Origin: Streptomyces lincolnensis
GTDB taxonomy: Bacteria > Actinomycetota > Actinomycetes > Streptomycetales > Streptomycetaceae
Assembly: GCF_021173675.1 (NCBI RefSeq)
Contig: NZ_JAIHON010000002.1
Span: 310,001-374,000 of the forward strand
Length of the DNA stretch: 64,000 nt
Direction of reading: 5' to 3'
The position numbers were made by a program, and so were the translations under genes. The notes beneath the pieces were generated by a model that saw only the letters and a program-made list of their open reading frames with translations, searched no databases and had not been told where the DNA came from. Positions 7,838 to 18,029 of the stretch are shown here, piece by piece; positions within the stretch are counted from its first letter, which is position 1; every line of letters begins with the position of its first letter.

Positions 7838-8854
7838 GTGGGGTTCCATCGCCGCCTTGCATCGCCGTCCGGGTTCAACCGGGGTGCCGGTGCCGCCCTG
7901 TGTGTGCTGTCCGCCGCTGCCGCGGCCCTCGGCGCCGTACCGGCGAACGCCGCACCGCACGACGACACCCGCGCCGAGGTGGACCGCCTCTACGAGGAGG
8001 CCGAGAAGGCGACCGAGGCCTTCAACAAGGCCGACGAGAACGCCGACACGCTCCGCGAGGAGGTCGACGAGGCCCAGGACCGGATCGCCCGCCAGCAGGA
8101 CCGCATCAACACCATGCGGGACGCGCTCGGTTCGCTGGCGGGCGCCCAGTACCGCGCCGGCGGCCTCGACCCCTCGCTCGCGCTGCTGTTCTCCGACGAC
8201 CCGGACGACTACCTGGACAAGGCCGCCGTCCTGGACCGGATCACCGTCCACCAGGCCGGGGAGCTCAAGGACCTCCAGACGGCCATGCGCGAGATCGCCC
8301 AGGACCGCGCGGAGGCGTCCGGCAAGCTCGGTGAGCTGGAGAAGAGCCGCAAGGCCGTCGCCTCCCACAAGCGGACGATCGAGAAGAAGCTCGCCAGGGC
8401 ACGGCAGCTGCTCAACGCCCTGCCGTCCGACGAGCGCGCCGCCTACGACCGGGCCTCCCGCTCCGGCCGTGCCGACATGCCCGACCTCGGGAACGCGGCC
8501 CCGCCCTCGGCCCGCGCCGCGGCCGCCGTCGCTGCCGCCCGCTCCGCGCTCGGCAAGCCCTACGTCTGGGGCGCCAACGGCCCCTCCGGCTTCGACTGTT
8601 CGGGCCTGATGCAGTGGTCGTACGCACAGGCCGGGGTCTCCCTGCCGCGCACCTCGCAGGCGCAGCGCTACGCGGGCCGACAGGTCCCGCTCTCCCAGGC
8701 CCAGCCCGGCGATCTGGTCACCTACCGCTCCGACGCCAGCCATGTCGCGATGTACATGGGCAACGGCCAGGTGATCCACGCGCCCTACCCCGGAGCGCCG
8801 GTGCGCTACGACCCGGTGAACATGATCCCGGGCGCGACCGCCACCCGGGTCTGA
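7838..8854 (+). CDS. Secreted NlpC/P60 peptidoglycan endopeptidase, paralogue 2
   Basis: The start is GTG 7838, with AAGGAG at 7821-7826. A GTG four codons earlier overlaps that ribosome site and is therefore unlikely. The 338-residue product parallels the upstream paralogue: signal peptide (about 1-39), coiled coil (about 42-190) and C-terminal NlpC/P60 domain with FDCSG, SHVAMY and IHAPYP supplying Cys, His and His. Shared blocks such as DDYLDKA and IPRTSQAQ/LPRTSQAQ show the two are duplicates that have since diverged. It should hydrolyse peptidoglycan stem peptides outside the cell. It has its own leader and is insulated by a terminator, so it is probably expressed independently. Confidence 0.92.
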   Translation: MGFHRRLASPSGFNRGAGAALCVLSAAAAALGAVPANAAPHDDTRAEVDRLYEEAEKATEAFNKADENADTLREEVDEAQDRIARQQDRINTMRDALGSLAGAQYRAGGLDPSLALLFSDDPDDYLDKAAVLDRITVHQAGELKDLQTAMREIAQDRAEASGKLGELEKSRKAVASHKRTIEKKLARARQLLNALPSDERAAYDRASRSGRADMPDLGNAAPPSARAAAAVAAARSALGKPYVWGANGPSGFDCSGLMQWSYAQAGVSLPRTSQAQRYAGRQVPLSQAQPGDLVTYRSDASHVAMYMGNGQVIHAPYPGAPVRYDPVNMIPGATATRV

Positions 8855-8875
8855 CCGCCCGCCCGGCGCCCACCG

Positions 8876-8887
8876 TACGATCGGCAC
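8876..8887 (+). promoter_or_regulatory. -10 element TACGAT placed for a leaderless transcript
   Basis: TACGAT at 8876-8881 is followed by six bases and then the GTG start of the lipoprotein gene. That spacing would put transcription initiation at or next to the start codon. No Shine-Dalgarno sequence precedes the GTG. The -35 region is weak. Confidence 0.45.
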
Positions 8888-10081
8888 GTGGCTGGTCGAG
8901 GGCGGGCGTCGGGACGCGGAATCGTGGCGCTGTGTCTGGTGCTGCTGGCGGCCCTGGTGGGCTGCGGCGGCCGGCCCGCCGCCGACGGCACGAAGGCCGA
9001 GGTGCAGCGGCTGCTGGACCGGCGGGCCACCGCGGTCCTCGACCAGGACCCGGCGGCGTTCACCAGGACCGGCGCGCTGAGCTGGTTCCAGAACCTCTCC
9101 GCGGTCCCGCTGGCCGGCTGGACCTACCGGGTCACCGCCGTGCGCCGCACCGGGAACACCGCCACCGCCGACGTCGAACTCGGCTACCGCGTCCAGAACT
9201 ACGACAGCGCCCCCGTCACCGTCGCCCGCACCGTGGACCTCTCCGTGGACGTGGAGGGCCAGTGGTACGTGGACGCCGAGCGGCCCGCCGAGAAGGCGCC
9301 CCAACAGCTGTGGGACCAGGGCGAGGTGGTCGTCGTCCGGGGCGAGCACAGCCTCGTCATGGGCGTCGGACAGACCGGCGAGACCCTGCACTCCTACGCG
9401 GACCTCGCCGACCGTGCCGTTCCAGCGGTGTCGGACGCCTGGGGCACCGACTGGTCCCGGCACGTCGTGGTCCTCGTACCGAAGTCCCTGGCGGGGATGG
9501 CCGCGCTGCTCGGCTCGCCCGCCTCCTCCTACCGCGGGATCGCCGCCGTCACCACCGGCGAGACGGGCGCCCCGGCACGGGCACCGTCCGACCGGATCAT
9601 CGTCAATCCCGACGCCTACGGTGTTCTCGGCGCCGTCGGCAAGCAGGTCGTCCTCACCCACGAGACCACCCACGTCGCCACCCGCACCGCCACCACCGCC
9701 GCGACCCCGCTGTGGCTGTCCGAGGGGTACGCCGACTGGATCGGCTACCGCGGCAGCGGCCGCACGCCCACCCAGGCCGCGCCGGAACTGCAGCAGGCGA
9801 TCGGCGCGGGCCGGGCACCGACGACCCTGCCCACCGACCGGGACTTCGGTTTCGGCGGCGACGCCGACGAGCTCGCCCGCGCCTACGAGAGCGGCTGGCT
9901 GGCCTGCCGCATGATCGCCGACCACTGGGGCGAGGCACGGCTCCGCGAGTTCTACGCGGCCGTCGGAGCCCACGACAAGCGCGCCGGAGCGGTCGAGAAC
10001 GCGATGAAGAGCGTCCTCGGCACGACACTCGGGGAGTTCACCACCGAGTGGCGGAACTACCTGCTCGATCAGCTGGGCTGA
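8888..10081 (+). CDS. Lipoprotein with HExxH zinc-metallopeptidase-like domain
   Basis: This 397-residue protein has a lipoprotein signal with lipobox L23-V24-G25-C26. The middle is an NTF2-like beta-rich region (about 30-140). The C-terminal part has HETTH (H258, E259, H262) followed by WLSEGYADW, where E279 fits the third zinc ligand of gluzincin peptidases (peptidase MA-like). It would be anchored outside the membrane, next to the two cell-wall hydrolases. Its substrate is unknown. The GTG start has a TACGAT -10 box six bases upstream, suggesting a leaderless mRNA. The 3' end overlaps the convergent GT87 gene by 13 bases. Confidence 0.85.
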   Translation: MAGRGRASGRGIVALCLVLLAALVGCGGRPAADGTKAEVQRLLDRRATAVLDQDPAAFTRTGALSWFQNLSAVPLAGWTYRVTAVRRTGNTATADVELGYRVQNYDSAPVTVARTVDLSVDVEGQWYVDAERPAEKAPQQLWDQGEVVVVRGEHSLVMGVGQTGETLHSYADLADRAVPAVSDAWGTDWSRHVVVLVPKSLAGMAALLGSPASSYRGIAAVTTGETGAPARAPSDRIIVNPDAYGVLGAVGKQVVLTHETTHVATRTATTAATPLWLSEGYADWIGYRGSGRTPTQAAPELQQAIGAGRAPTTLPTDRDFGFGGDADELARAYESGWLACRMIADHWGEARLREFYAAVGAHDKRAGAVENAMKSVLGTTLGEFTTEWRNYLLDQLG

Positions 10082-10087
10082 TCGAGC
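10063..10087. terminator. Bidirectional terminator built into the coding ends of two convergent genes
   Basis: GCTCGATCAG at 10063-10072 pairs perfectly with CTGATCGAGC at 10078-10087 around a five-base loop. The stop codon of the lipoprotein gene (10079-10081) lies in one arm and the final codons of the GT87 gene lie in the other. Because of the symmetry both proteins end in Leu-Asp-Gln plus two residues. Confidence 0.75.
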
Positions 10088-11355
10088 ACCTCGGTGGTCT
10101 TGGCAGGGGTGGTCCGGTCCGGGGCCGGGGCGGCCGCAGGCTTCGGTACCGTCGCCCGCCACAGGACGCGGGCCGCGGTGATCGTGGCGAGGACGAGGAG
10201 GCCGTTGCGGATTACCAGGAGGGTGATGCCGAGGGGGGTGCTGCCGACGACGTCGGCGAAGTAGAGGGGGAACTCCAGGACCGTCACGAAGCTCGCCAGC
10301 AGCACCAGGAGCACGGGTACGGTCATGCGGCTTGCCCGGAAGCACGCGCAGACCGCTGCCAGGCCGATCAGCCACACCAGGTACTGCGGGCTGATCACCC
10401 GGCTGGTCGTGGTGAACATCAGCACCGCCACGAACGCCGCGTCGGCCATGGTGTGCGCCTCGAAGCGGGTCGCCAGCACCCGCCACAGCAGCAGCCAGCC
10501 GAAGGTCATACCGGTCAGGGCCAGCGCGGCCGAGCTCACGATGTTCACCCAGGGCCCGAGGAACTCCACCGAGCCGTAGTTCAGCAGCACCTGGCCGTCC
10601 CAGCCGTGGTGCCGGGCGACGTGGAAGACGAGCGAGCCCAGCGACTCCACCTCGGTGCCCCGGTCGCGCTGGAAGGTCAGGAAGGCGAAGGCGCCCGGCA
10701 TGGCGAGGGAGAACAGCGCGGCCAGCGCGGCGACGGTGGCCACCGCCGAGACCCAGCCGGCCCGGGCGCGGACCCCCAGCAGCACCAGCGCCGGCCACAC
10801 CTTCAGCATCGCCCCGAAGCCCGCCAGCGCCCCCATCAGCCGGGGGTGCCGCGAGCCCACCAGCAGCGCGGCGACCGCGACTCCGGTGACCATCACGTCG
10901 TAGCGGGAGTAGACGGTCGGGCCGAGCAGGGGTACGCCGACCACCCACACCCAGGCCCCGTGCGGCCGCTTCCCGGGGCGTAGACCGGCGTACACCAGCA
11001 GGGCGAGGACGACCAGGTCGGCGAGGCAGGCGAGGACGAAGAACGCCGAGGTGTAATCCAGGCCGGGGAGCAGGGCGGGGGAGAGGATCGCGAGGGCGGC
11101 GGCGGGCGGGTACTGCCAGGTCACGTCGTCCAGCGGGAAGGTGCCGGTGCGCAGGACCTCGAACCAGCCCTGGTAGGTGACGGAGACGTCACTGGTGACG
11201 TCGGGGCCCGGGAAGATGTACACCTTGTACACGAACAGCAGCAGCACCAGCCTGGTCACGCACCAGGTGAGCAGCAGCCACGGCAGTGACCGCCTCGCTC
11301 CCGACGTCTCCACGTGATCCCCTGCCTGTTCGAATTCCCGCTCCGAGGGGAACAT
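10069..11355 (-). CDS. GT87-family polyprenyl-phosphomannose-dependent mannosyltransferase
   Basis: This 428-residue, many-span membrane protein has the GT-C fold pattern of GT87. An early extracytoplasmic loop has acidic residues (PDVTSDVSVTYQGW), followed by PLDDVTWQYPP and later KVWPALVLLG and VISPQYLVWL. The mycobacterial relative Rv2181 adds alpha-1,2-mannose branches to lipomannan and lipoarabinomannan using polyprenyl-phosphomannose. A similar lipoglycan or O-mannosylation role is inferred here. ATG 11355 is chosen because AGGGGA lies about eight bases upstream; the open frame continues further. It is divergent from the PimB-type gene, which also uses mannose. The 3' end overlaps the lipoprotein gene. 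Confidence 0.85.
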   Translation of the reverse strand: MFPSEREFEQAGDHVETSGARRSLPWLLLTWCVTRLVLLLFVYKVYIFPGPDVTSDVSVTYQGWFEVLRTGTFPLDDVTWQYPPAAALAILSPALLPGLDYTSAFFVLACLADLVVLALLVYAGLRPGKRPHGAWVWVVGVPLLGPTVYSRYDVMVTGVAVAALLVGSRHPRLMGALAGFGAMLKVWPALVLLGVRARAGWVSAVATVAALAALFSLAMPGAFAFLTFQRDRGTEVESLGSLVFHVARHHGWDGQVLLNYGSVEFLGPWVNIVSSAALALTGMTFGWLLLWRVLATRFEAHTMADAAFVAVLMFTTTSRVISPQYLVWLIGLAAVCACFRASRMTVPVLLVLLASFVTVLEFPLYFADVVGSTPLGITLLVIRNGLLVLATITAARVLWRATVPKPAAAPAPDRTTPAKTTEVLDQPS

Positions 11356-11431
11356 GATGGCGTCCCCTGCTGTGAGCGTGCCATACGGCCGCGCCCGGCT
11401 GTGAGCAGGTCGTTCGGTAGGGTCGGCGGCG

Positions 11432-11491
11432 ATGCACAGGACGGCGACACAGAAGACGGCGACGCGTAAGACGGCGATGCACAAGACTCTC
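11432..11491 (+). repeat. Four 15-base tandem repeats at the start of the PimB-type gene
   Basis: Units start at 11432, 11447, 11462 and 11477. Each approximates ATGCACAAGACGGCG, so the protein begins with five-residue units MHRTA, TQKTA, TRKTA and MHKTL. Both the first and last units carry an in-frame ATG, so the start codon itself has been copied. Confidence 0.75.
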
Positions 11492-12619
11492 GTGGTGACG
11501 AACGACTTCCCGCCCCGCCCGGGCGGCATCCAGGCGTTCCTGCACAACATGGCGCTGCGGCTCGACCCGGAGCGGCTCGTCGTCTACGCCTCCACCTGGA
11601 AGCGGGGCCGGGAGGGCGCCGAGGCGAGTGCCGCCTTCGACGCCGAGCAGCCCTTCACCGTCGTGCGGGACGCCACGACGATGCTGCTGCCGACGCCCGG
11701 TGCCACCCGGACGGCCGTCCGGCTGCTGCGCGAGCACGGGTGCACCTCGGTGTGGTTCGGGGCGGCGGCCCCGCTCGGGCTGATGGCGCCGGCGCTTCGG
11801 AAGGCGGGCGCCGAGCGGCTGGTGGCCACCACCCACGGGCACGAGGCCGGGTGGGCGCAGCTGCCCGCCGCGCGGCAACTGCTGCGCCGGATCGGGGAGT
11901 CCACCGACACCATCACCTACCTGGGCGAGTACACGCGCTCGCGGATCGCGACCGCGCTGACGCCCGACGCGGCCTCGCGGATGGCGCAACTGCCGCCCGG
12001 GGTCGACGAGAAGACCTTCCATCCCGGCTCGGGCGGTGACGTGGTCCGGGCGCGGCTCGGGCTGACCGACCGGCCCGTCGTCGTGTGCGTCTCGCGGCTG
12101 GTGCCGCGCAAGGGGCAGGACACGCTGATCCTCGCCATGCCCCGGATCCTGGCCGCCGAGCCGGACGCCGTGCTGCTGATCGTGGGCGGTGGACCGTACG
12201 AGAAGGAACTGCGCAAGCTGGCGCGGGAGACCCGGGTCACCGACTCCGTCCGCTTCACCGGCACGCTGCCCTGGTCCGAGCTGCCCGCGCACTACGGCGC
12301 CGGGGACGTGTTCGCGATGCCGTGCCGGACCCGGCGCGGCGGGCTCGACGTCGAGGGGCTCGGGATCGTCTACCTGGAGGCCTCCGCGACCGGGCTGCCC
12401 GTCGTCGCCGGTGACTCCGGCGGCGCCCCGGACGCGGTCCTCGACGGCGAGACCGGCTGGGTGGTGCGCGGCGGCTCGGTGGAGGAGACCGCCGAGCGGA
12501 TCACCGTGCTCCTCGGCGACGCGGAACTGCGGCGGCGGATGGGGGAGCGGGGACGGGAGTGGGTCGAGGAGAAGTGGCGCTGGGACTTGTTGGCGGAAAA
12601 GTTGAAGGCGTTGCTATAG
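11432..12619 (+). CDS. GT4 glycosyltransferase, PimB-type mannosyltransferase
   Basis: This is a 395-residue GT-B protein. The N-terminal acceptor domain has VVTNDFPPRPGGIQ, and the C-terminal GDP-mannose domain has VCVSRLVPRKGQD, VGGGPYE and the late GLDVEGLGIVYLEA block with the family EX7E motif. Closest in pattern is mycobacterial PimB (Rv2188c), which adds the second mannose to phosphatidylinositol mannoside on the cytoplasmic side. ATG 11432 lies eight bases after a TAGGGT -10 box, which favours a leaderless start there. ATG 11477 is the family-like start (MHKTLVV). The extra 15 residues come from tandem repeats. Confidence 0.88.
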   Translation: MHRTATQKTATRKTAMHKTLVVTNDFPPRPGGIQAFLHNMALRLDPERLVVYASTWKRGREGAEASAAFDAEQPFTVVRDATTMLLPTPGATRTAVRLLREHGCTSVWFGAAAPLGLMAPALRKAGAERLVATTHGHEAGWAQLPAARQLLRRIGESTDTITYLGEYTRSRIATALTPDAASRMAQLPPGVDEKTFHPGSGGDVVRARLGLTDRPVVVCVSRLVPRKGQDTLILAMPRILAAEPDAVLLIVGGGPYEKELRKLARETRVTDSVRFTGTLPWSELPAHYGAGDVFAMPCRTRRGGLDVEGLGIVYLEASATGLPVVAGDSGGAPDAVLDGETGWVVRGGSVEETAERITVLLGDAELRRRMGERGREWVEEKWRWDLLAEKLKALL

Positions 12620-12633
12620 CCGGAGGCGGATAG

Positions 12634-14328
<1,695 letters not shown>

Positions 14329-14353
14329 ACCGTCGTAGGCCCCAAAGGGCGTG

Positions 14354-16150
14354 CTACTTCTGGTAGATCGCCTCGATCTCGTCCGCGTAGTCCTTCGCCA
14401 CCACGTTCCGCTTGAGCTTCAGCGACGGCGTCAGGTGGCCCGAGTCCTCCGTGAACTGGGAGGAGAGAATGCGGAACTTCCGCACCGATTCCGCCTTCGA
14501 CACCGCGGCGTTGCCGTCGTCGATCGCGGCCTGGATCGCAGCGTTCAGGTCCGCGTCCGCGCGCAGCGACGCCGCGGTGGAACCCGCCGGCTTGCCGTGC
14601 TCGGCGGCCCAACGGCCCAGGAACTCCTCGTCGATGGTGACCAGCGCGCCCACGAACGGCCGCCCGTCGCCCACCACCATGCACTCCGCGACCAGCGCGT
14701 GCGACCGGATGCGGTCCTCGATCACGGCCGGGGCGACGTTCTTGCCGCCCGCGGTGACGATGATCTCCTTCTTGCGGCCGGTGATCCTGAGGTAGCCGTC
14801 CTCGTCGAGGGTGCCGATGTCACCGGTGTGGAACCAGCCGTCGGCCAGCGCCTCGGCGGTCGCGGCCGGGTTGTTCCAGTACTCCTTGAACAGGTGCTCG
14901 CCGTGCAGCAGCACCTCGCCGTCGTCGGCGATGCGGACCACCGAGCCGGGCAGCGGCTGGCCGACCGTGCCGATCTTCTGGCGGTCCCAGGGGTTGAAGG
15001 CGGTCGCGGCACAGGACTCGGTCAGGCCGTAGCCCTCCAGGACCGTGAAGCCGATCCCGCGGAAGAAGTGGCCGAGGCGCTCGCCCAGCGGGGCTCCGCC
15101 GGAGATCGCGTACTCGCCCTTGCCGCCCAGGACCGCGCGCAGCTTGCTGTAGACCAGCTTGTCGAAGGTCTTGTGCTTGATCTTCAGGCCGAGAGACGGG
15201 CCCGACGGGGTGTCCAGCGCCTTGCTGTAGGCGATCGCGGTATCCGCGGCCTTGTCGAAGATCTTGCCCTTGCCGTCCGCCTGCGCCTTGGCGCGCGCCG
15301 AGTTGTAGACCTTCTCGAAGACGCGCGGCACACCGAGGATCAGCGAGGGCCGGAAGGACGCCAGCTCGGTGGTGAGGTCCTTGATGTCCGGGACCATGCC
15401 CAGCTTGATCGGCGCCATCATCGGCGCGATCTGCACCAGGCGGCCGAAGACGTGCGCGAGCGGCAGGAAGAGCAGGACCGAGCATTCACCGGTGCGGAAC
15501 AGCGGCCGCAGCCGCTCGACGATGTTGCCGCACTCGGCGAAGAAGCTGCGGTGGGTGAGCACGCAGCCCTTGGGACGGCCGGTGGTGCCGGAGGTGTAGA
15601 CGATGGTCGCGGGGTCGTCCGCCTTGGCGAGCGAGCCGCGCTCCTCGACGGCCTCGTCGGTGACGTCCTGGCCGAGCCGCCCGAGCTCCTCCACACCACC
15701 GCCCTCGATCTGCCAGACGTGCTTGAGGGCCGGCAGGGTGTCGCGCACCGACTCGACGGCCGCCGTGTGGTGGTCCAGCTCCACGATGCAGGCGGTGGCG
15801 CCCGAGTCGCTGAGGATCCACTGCACCTGCTCGGGCGAGCTGGTCTCGTACACCGGCACGGTGACCGCGCCCGCGCTCCAGATCGCGAAGTCCAGGAGCG
15901 TCCACTCGTAGCGGGTCCTGGACATCAGGCCCACCCGGTCGCCGGGCTGCACACCGGAGGCGATGAGCCCCTTGGCGGCGGCGTGCACCTCGGCGAGGAA
16001 GGCGGTGGCCGTCACGTCCTGCCACGCTCCGCCCACCTTGCGGGCGATGACGGCGACGTCCGGGTGCTGCGCGGCGTTTCTCCGGACGATGTCGGTGAGA
16101 TTGCCGTCCGCAGGGACCTCGTACAAAGCCGGAAGGCTGAACTCGCGCAA
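14354..16150 (-). CDS. Long-chain fatty-acid--CoA ligase (FadD15-type)
   Basis: This 598-residue AMP-forming ligase has the P-loop-like YTSGTTGRPKG, the GYGLTES block and WFHTGDIG followed by the GRKKEIIVTAGGKNVAP hinge. It activates long-chain fatty acids to acyl-CoA with ATP, in the cytoplasm or at the membrane. The start is TTG 16150, chosen because AGGAG (16159-16163) lies eight bases upstream and the protein then begins MREFSLPALYEVP as in relatives. In mycobacteria fadD15 sits beside pimB as here, suggesting acyl supply for mannolipids. The 313 bases upstream are shared with the divergent phosphoesterase gene. Confidence 0.94.
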   Translation of the reverse strand: MREFSLPALYEVPADGNLTDIVRRNAAQHPDVAVIARKVGGAWQDVTATAFLAEVHAAAKGLIASGVQPGDRVGLMSRTRYEWTLLDFAIWSAGAVTVPVYETSSPEQVQWILSDSGATACIVELDHHTAAVESVRDTLPALKHVWQIEGGGVEELGRLGQDVTDEAVEERGSLAKADDPATIVYTSGTTGRPKGCVLTHRSFFAECGNIVERLRPLFRTGECSVLLFLPLAHVFGRLVQIAPMMAPIKLGMVPDIKDLTTELASFRPSLILGVPRVFEKVYNSARAKAQADGKGKIFDKAADTAIAYSKALDTPSGPSLGLKIKHKTFDKLVYSKLRAVLGGKGEYAISGGAPLGERLGHFFRGIGFTVLEGYGLTESCAATAFNPWDRQKIGTVGQPLPGSVVRIADDGEVLLHGEHLFKEYWNNPAATAEALADGWFHTGDIGTLDEDGYLRITGRKKEIIVTAGGKNVAPAVIEDRIRSHALVAECMVVGDGRPFVGALVTIDEEFLGRWAAEHGKPAGSTAASLRADADLNAAIQAAIDDGNAAVSKAESVRKFRILSSQFTEDSGHLTPSLKLKRNVVAKDYADEIEAIYQK

Positions 16151-16390
16151 GACTGCTGCTCCTAATAAGGCGCCGGCGCCACGACGTTGTGTGATGCGAC
16201 GGTCCGGTCCAAGGCCGGGCAGGTGCCCAAGGGTTCGCCCCGGGCCTGGAGGCCTCTGGTTGAAATCCTGAGCACGACTGGACTGCCCGGACGTTACCCG
16301 CCGGTATGGCTTCTTCGACAGGGGGGTCCGGCGAGATGTTCGCCGCGTCACACGGTTTGGTGTTCCTCGGCGCACAGTAGTCGACGCACT

Positions 16391-16405
16391 AACTGACTGG
16401 CCAGT
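16391..16405. promoter_or_regulatory. TetR-type operator candidate between fadD and the phosphoesterase
   Basis: AACTGACTGGCCAGT contains the palindrome ACTGGCCAGT. It matches the repeat at 48763-48777 in 14 of 15 positions. The rest of the gap 16151-16463 holds a probable TACTCT -10 box (16450-16455) for the phosphoesterase. I see nothing else clear in it. Confidence 0.5.
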
Positions 16406-16463
16406 AACCGCAAGCTCCGCCGCCACTGTTCACGTCTGGCGCACACGCTTACTCTTGATCGTC

Positions 16464-17261
16464 ATGGCACCCACACCCGCCGGCAACGACAGAACGCGCG
16501 TCCACGTGGTGAGCGACGTGCACGGAAACGCCCGCGACCTGGCCAGAGCCGGTGACGGCGCGGACGCCCTGATCTGTCTGGGTGACCTCGTCCTCTTCCT
16601 CGACTACGCCGACCACTCCCGCGGCATCTTCCCCGACCTGTTCGGCGTGGAGAACGCCGACCGCATCGTGGAACTGCGCACCGCCCGTCGCTTCGAGGAG
16701 GCCCGGGAGCTCGGCGCCCGGCTGTGGGGCGGCATCGGCACCGACCGGGCCACCGCCATCGAGAAAGCGGTGCGCAAGCAGTACGCCGAGATGTTCGCCG
16801 CCTTCCCGACACCGACGTACGCCACCTACGGCAATGTCGACATGCCGCCACTGTGGCCGGAATACGCCGGACCCGGTACCACCGTGCTCGACGGCGAGCG
16901 GGTCGAGATCGGCGGCCGGACCTTCGGCTTCGTCGGCGGCGGCCTCAAGACCCCGATGCGCACGCCGTACGAGATCAGCGACGAGGAGTACGCGGCGAAG
17001 ATCGAGGCGGTCGGCGAGGTGGACGTGCTGTGCACCCACATCCCGCCGGAGGTGCCCGAACTCGTCTACGACACGGTCGCGCGCCGCTTCGAGCGGGGGA
17101 GCCGGGCGTTGCTGGCGGCTATCAGGCGCACCCGTCCCCGGTACGCGTTGTTCGGCCACGTCCATCAGCCGCTGGTGCGGCGGATGCGGATCGGGGCGAC
17201 GGAGTGCGTCAACGTGGGGCACTTCGCGGGGACCGGGAAGCCGTGGGCGCTGGAGTGGTGA
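16464..17261 (+). CDS. Calcineurin-like metallophosphoesterase
   Basis: This 265-residue protein carries the five metallophosphoesterase motifs in order: SDVHGN, GDLV, GNVD, CTHIPPE and FGHVHQP. Together these hold two metal ions and cut phosphomono- or diesters. The substrate is unknown. ATG 16464 is used because a TACTCT -10 box ends eight bases upstream, fitting a leaderless transcript; a TTG three codons earlier is less likely. The gene is divergent from fadD and followed by the SRPBCC and ArsA-like genes, as in the related mycobacterial block. Confidence 0.9.
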   Translation: MAPTPAGNDRTRVHVVSDVHGNARDLARAGDGADALICLGDLVLFLDYADHSRGIFPDLFGVENADRIVELRTARRFEEARELGARLWGGIGTDRATAIEKAVRKQYAEMFAAFPTPTYATYGNVDMPPLWPEYAGPGTTVLDGERVEIGGRTFGFVGGGLKTPMRTPYEISDEEYAAKIEAVGEVDVLCTHIPPEVPELVYDTVARRFERGSRALLAAIRRTRPRYALFGHVHQPLVRRMRIGATECVNVGHFAGTGKPWALEW

Positions 17262-17422
17262 GCGGGGCGGTGAGTGCGGTCCGAGCGCGGTGGTGCGCGG
17301 CTTCCGGCGGACGGCGAGCGGTTCCCGGTGAATACGCCCGCTCGCCTGCGCGGTAGCCTTCACGCTGCACACACGTGCGCACGACCCTGCCTCACCGGAC
17401 CGCATCTGGAGGAGCCACCGCG

Positions 17423-17887
17423 ATGGCGGAACACACCAGCTCGAGCATCACGATCGAGGCGGCACCGGCCGATGTCATGGCGGTCATCGCCGACTTCGCC
17501 CGCTACCCGGACTGGACCGGCGAGGTGAAGGAGGCGGAGGTGCTGGCGACCGACGCCGCCGGACGCGCCGAGCAGGTCCGCCTCGTCATGGACGCCGGCG
17601 CGATCAAGGACGACCAGGTCCTGGGATACACCTGGACCGGTGAGAACGAGGTCTCCTGGACGCTGGTGAAGTCCCAGATGCTGCGTTCCCTGGACGGTTC
17701 GTACGTACTGAAGCCGACGGGGTCCGGGGCGACGGAGGTCACGTATCTGCTGACCGTCGACGTCAAGATCCCCATGCTCGGCATGATCAAGCGCAAGGCG
17801 GAGAAGGTCATCATCGACCGGGCGCTGGCGGGTCTGAAGAAGCGGGTGGAAGCGGGTGGAAGCGGGGCAGTAGGGGGCGCGCCGTAG
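17423..17887 (+). CDS. SRPBCC (START/polyketide-cyclase-like) lipid-binding fold protein
   Basis: This 154-residue protein has the SRPBCC pattern: an initial beta strand SSITIEAAPADVMAVIADF, the YPDWTGEV turn, then strands and a final amphipathic helix. Such proteins hold a hydrophobic ligand in a deep pocket; here the ligand is unknown. ATG 17423 follows GGAGGAG (17408-17414). The downstream neighbour is the ArsA-like ATPase, and the same pair (Rv2185c/Rv2184c, from memory) exists in mycobacteria, suggesting a conserved functional couple near mannolipid genes. The tail ends in a short Gly-rich segment. Confidence 0.85.
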   Translation: MAEHTSSSITIEAAPADVMAVIADFARYPDWTGEVKEAEVLATDAAGRAEQVRLVMDAGAIKDDQVLGYTWTGENEVSWTLVKSQMLRSLDGSYVLKPTGSGATEVTYLLTVDVKIPMLGMIKRKAEKVIIDRALAGLKKRVEAGGSGAVGGAP

Positions 17888-17924
17888 GGGGTGCCTGTTC
17901 TGTCCCGGGTGCGGGCCGGTGGGG

Positions 17925-17951
17925 GCTGGTCGCGCAGTTCCCCGCGCCCCT
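17925..17951. repeat. Dispersed Streptomyces intergenic repeat, copy A
   Basis: The 27 bases starting GCTGGTCGCGCAGTTCC are identical to 35514-35540. They sit inside a larger imperfect inverted repeat of CCGGGTGCGGG/CCCCCGCACCGG type, about 17906-17998, between the SRPBCC and ArsA-like genes. The motif is familiar as a common intergenic element of Streptomyces chromosomes. Confidence 0.7.
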
Positions 17952-18029
17952 GGGTTGGTGCACTCACGCCGCTCAAACTGCACCCACCCCCGCCCAGCCC
18001 CCGCACCGGGCACGTTACGGTTCACCCCT

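Noticed and set aside
7532..10948. Long minus-strand open frame of over 1,100 codons opposite the hydrolase and metallopeptidase genes
   Set aside because: It is antisense to genes with clear domains. Its translation is Gly/Arg/Pro-rich without motifs, which is the usual GC-rich mirror frame.
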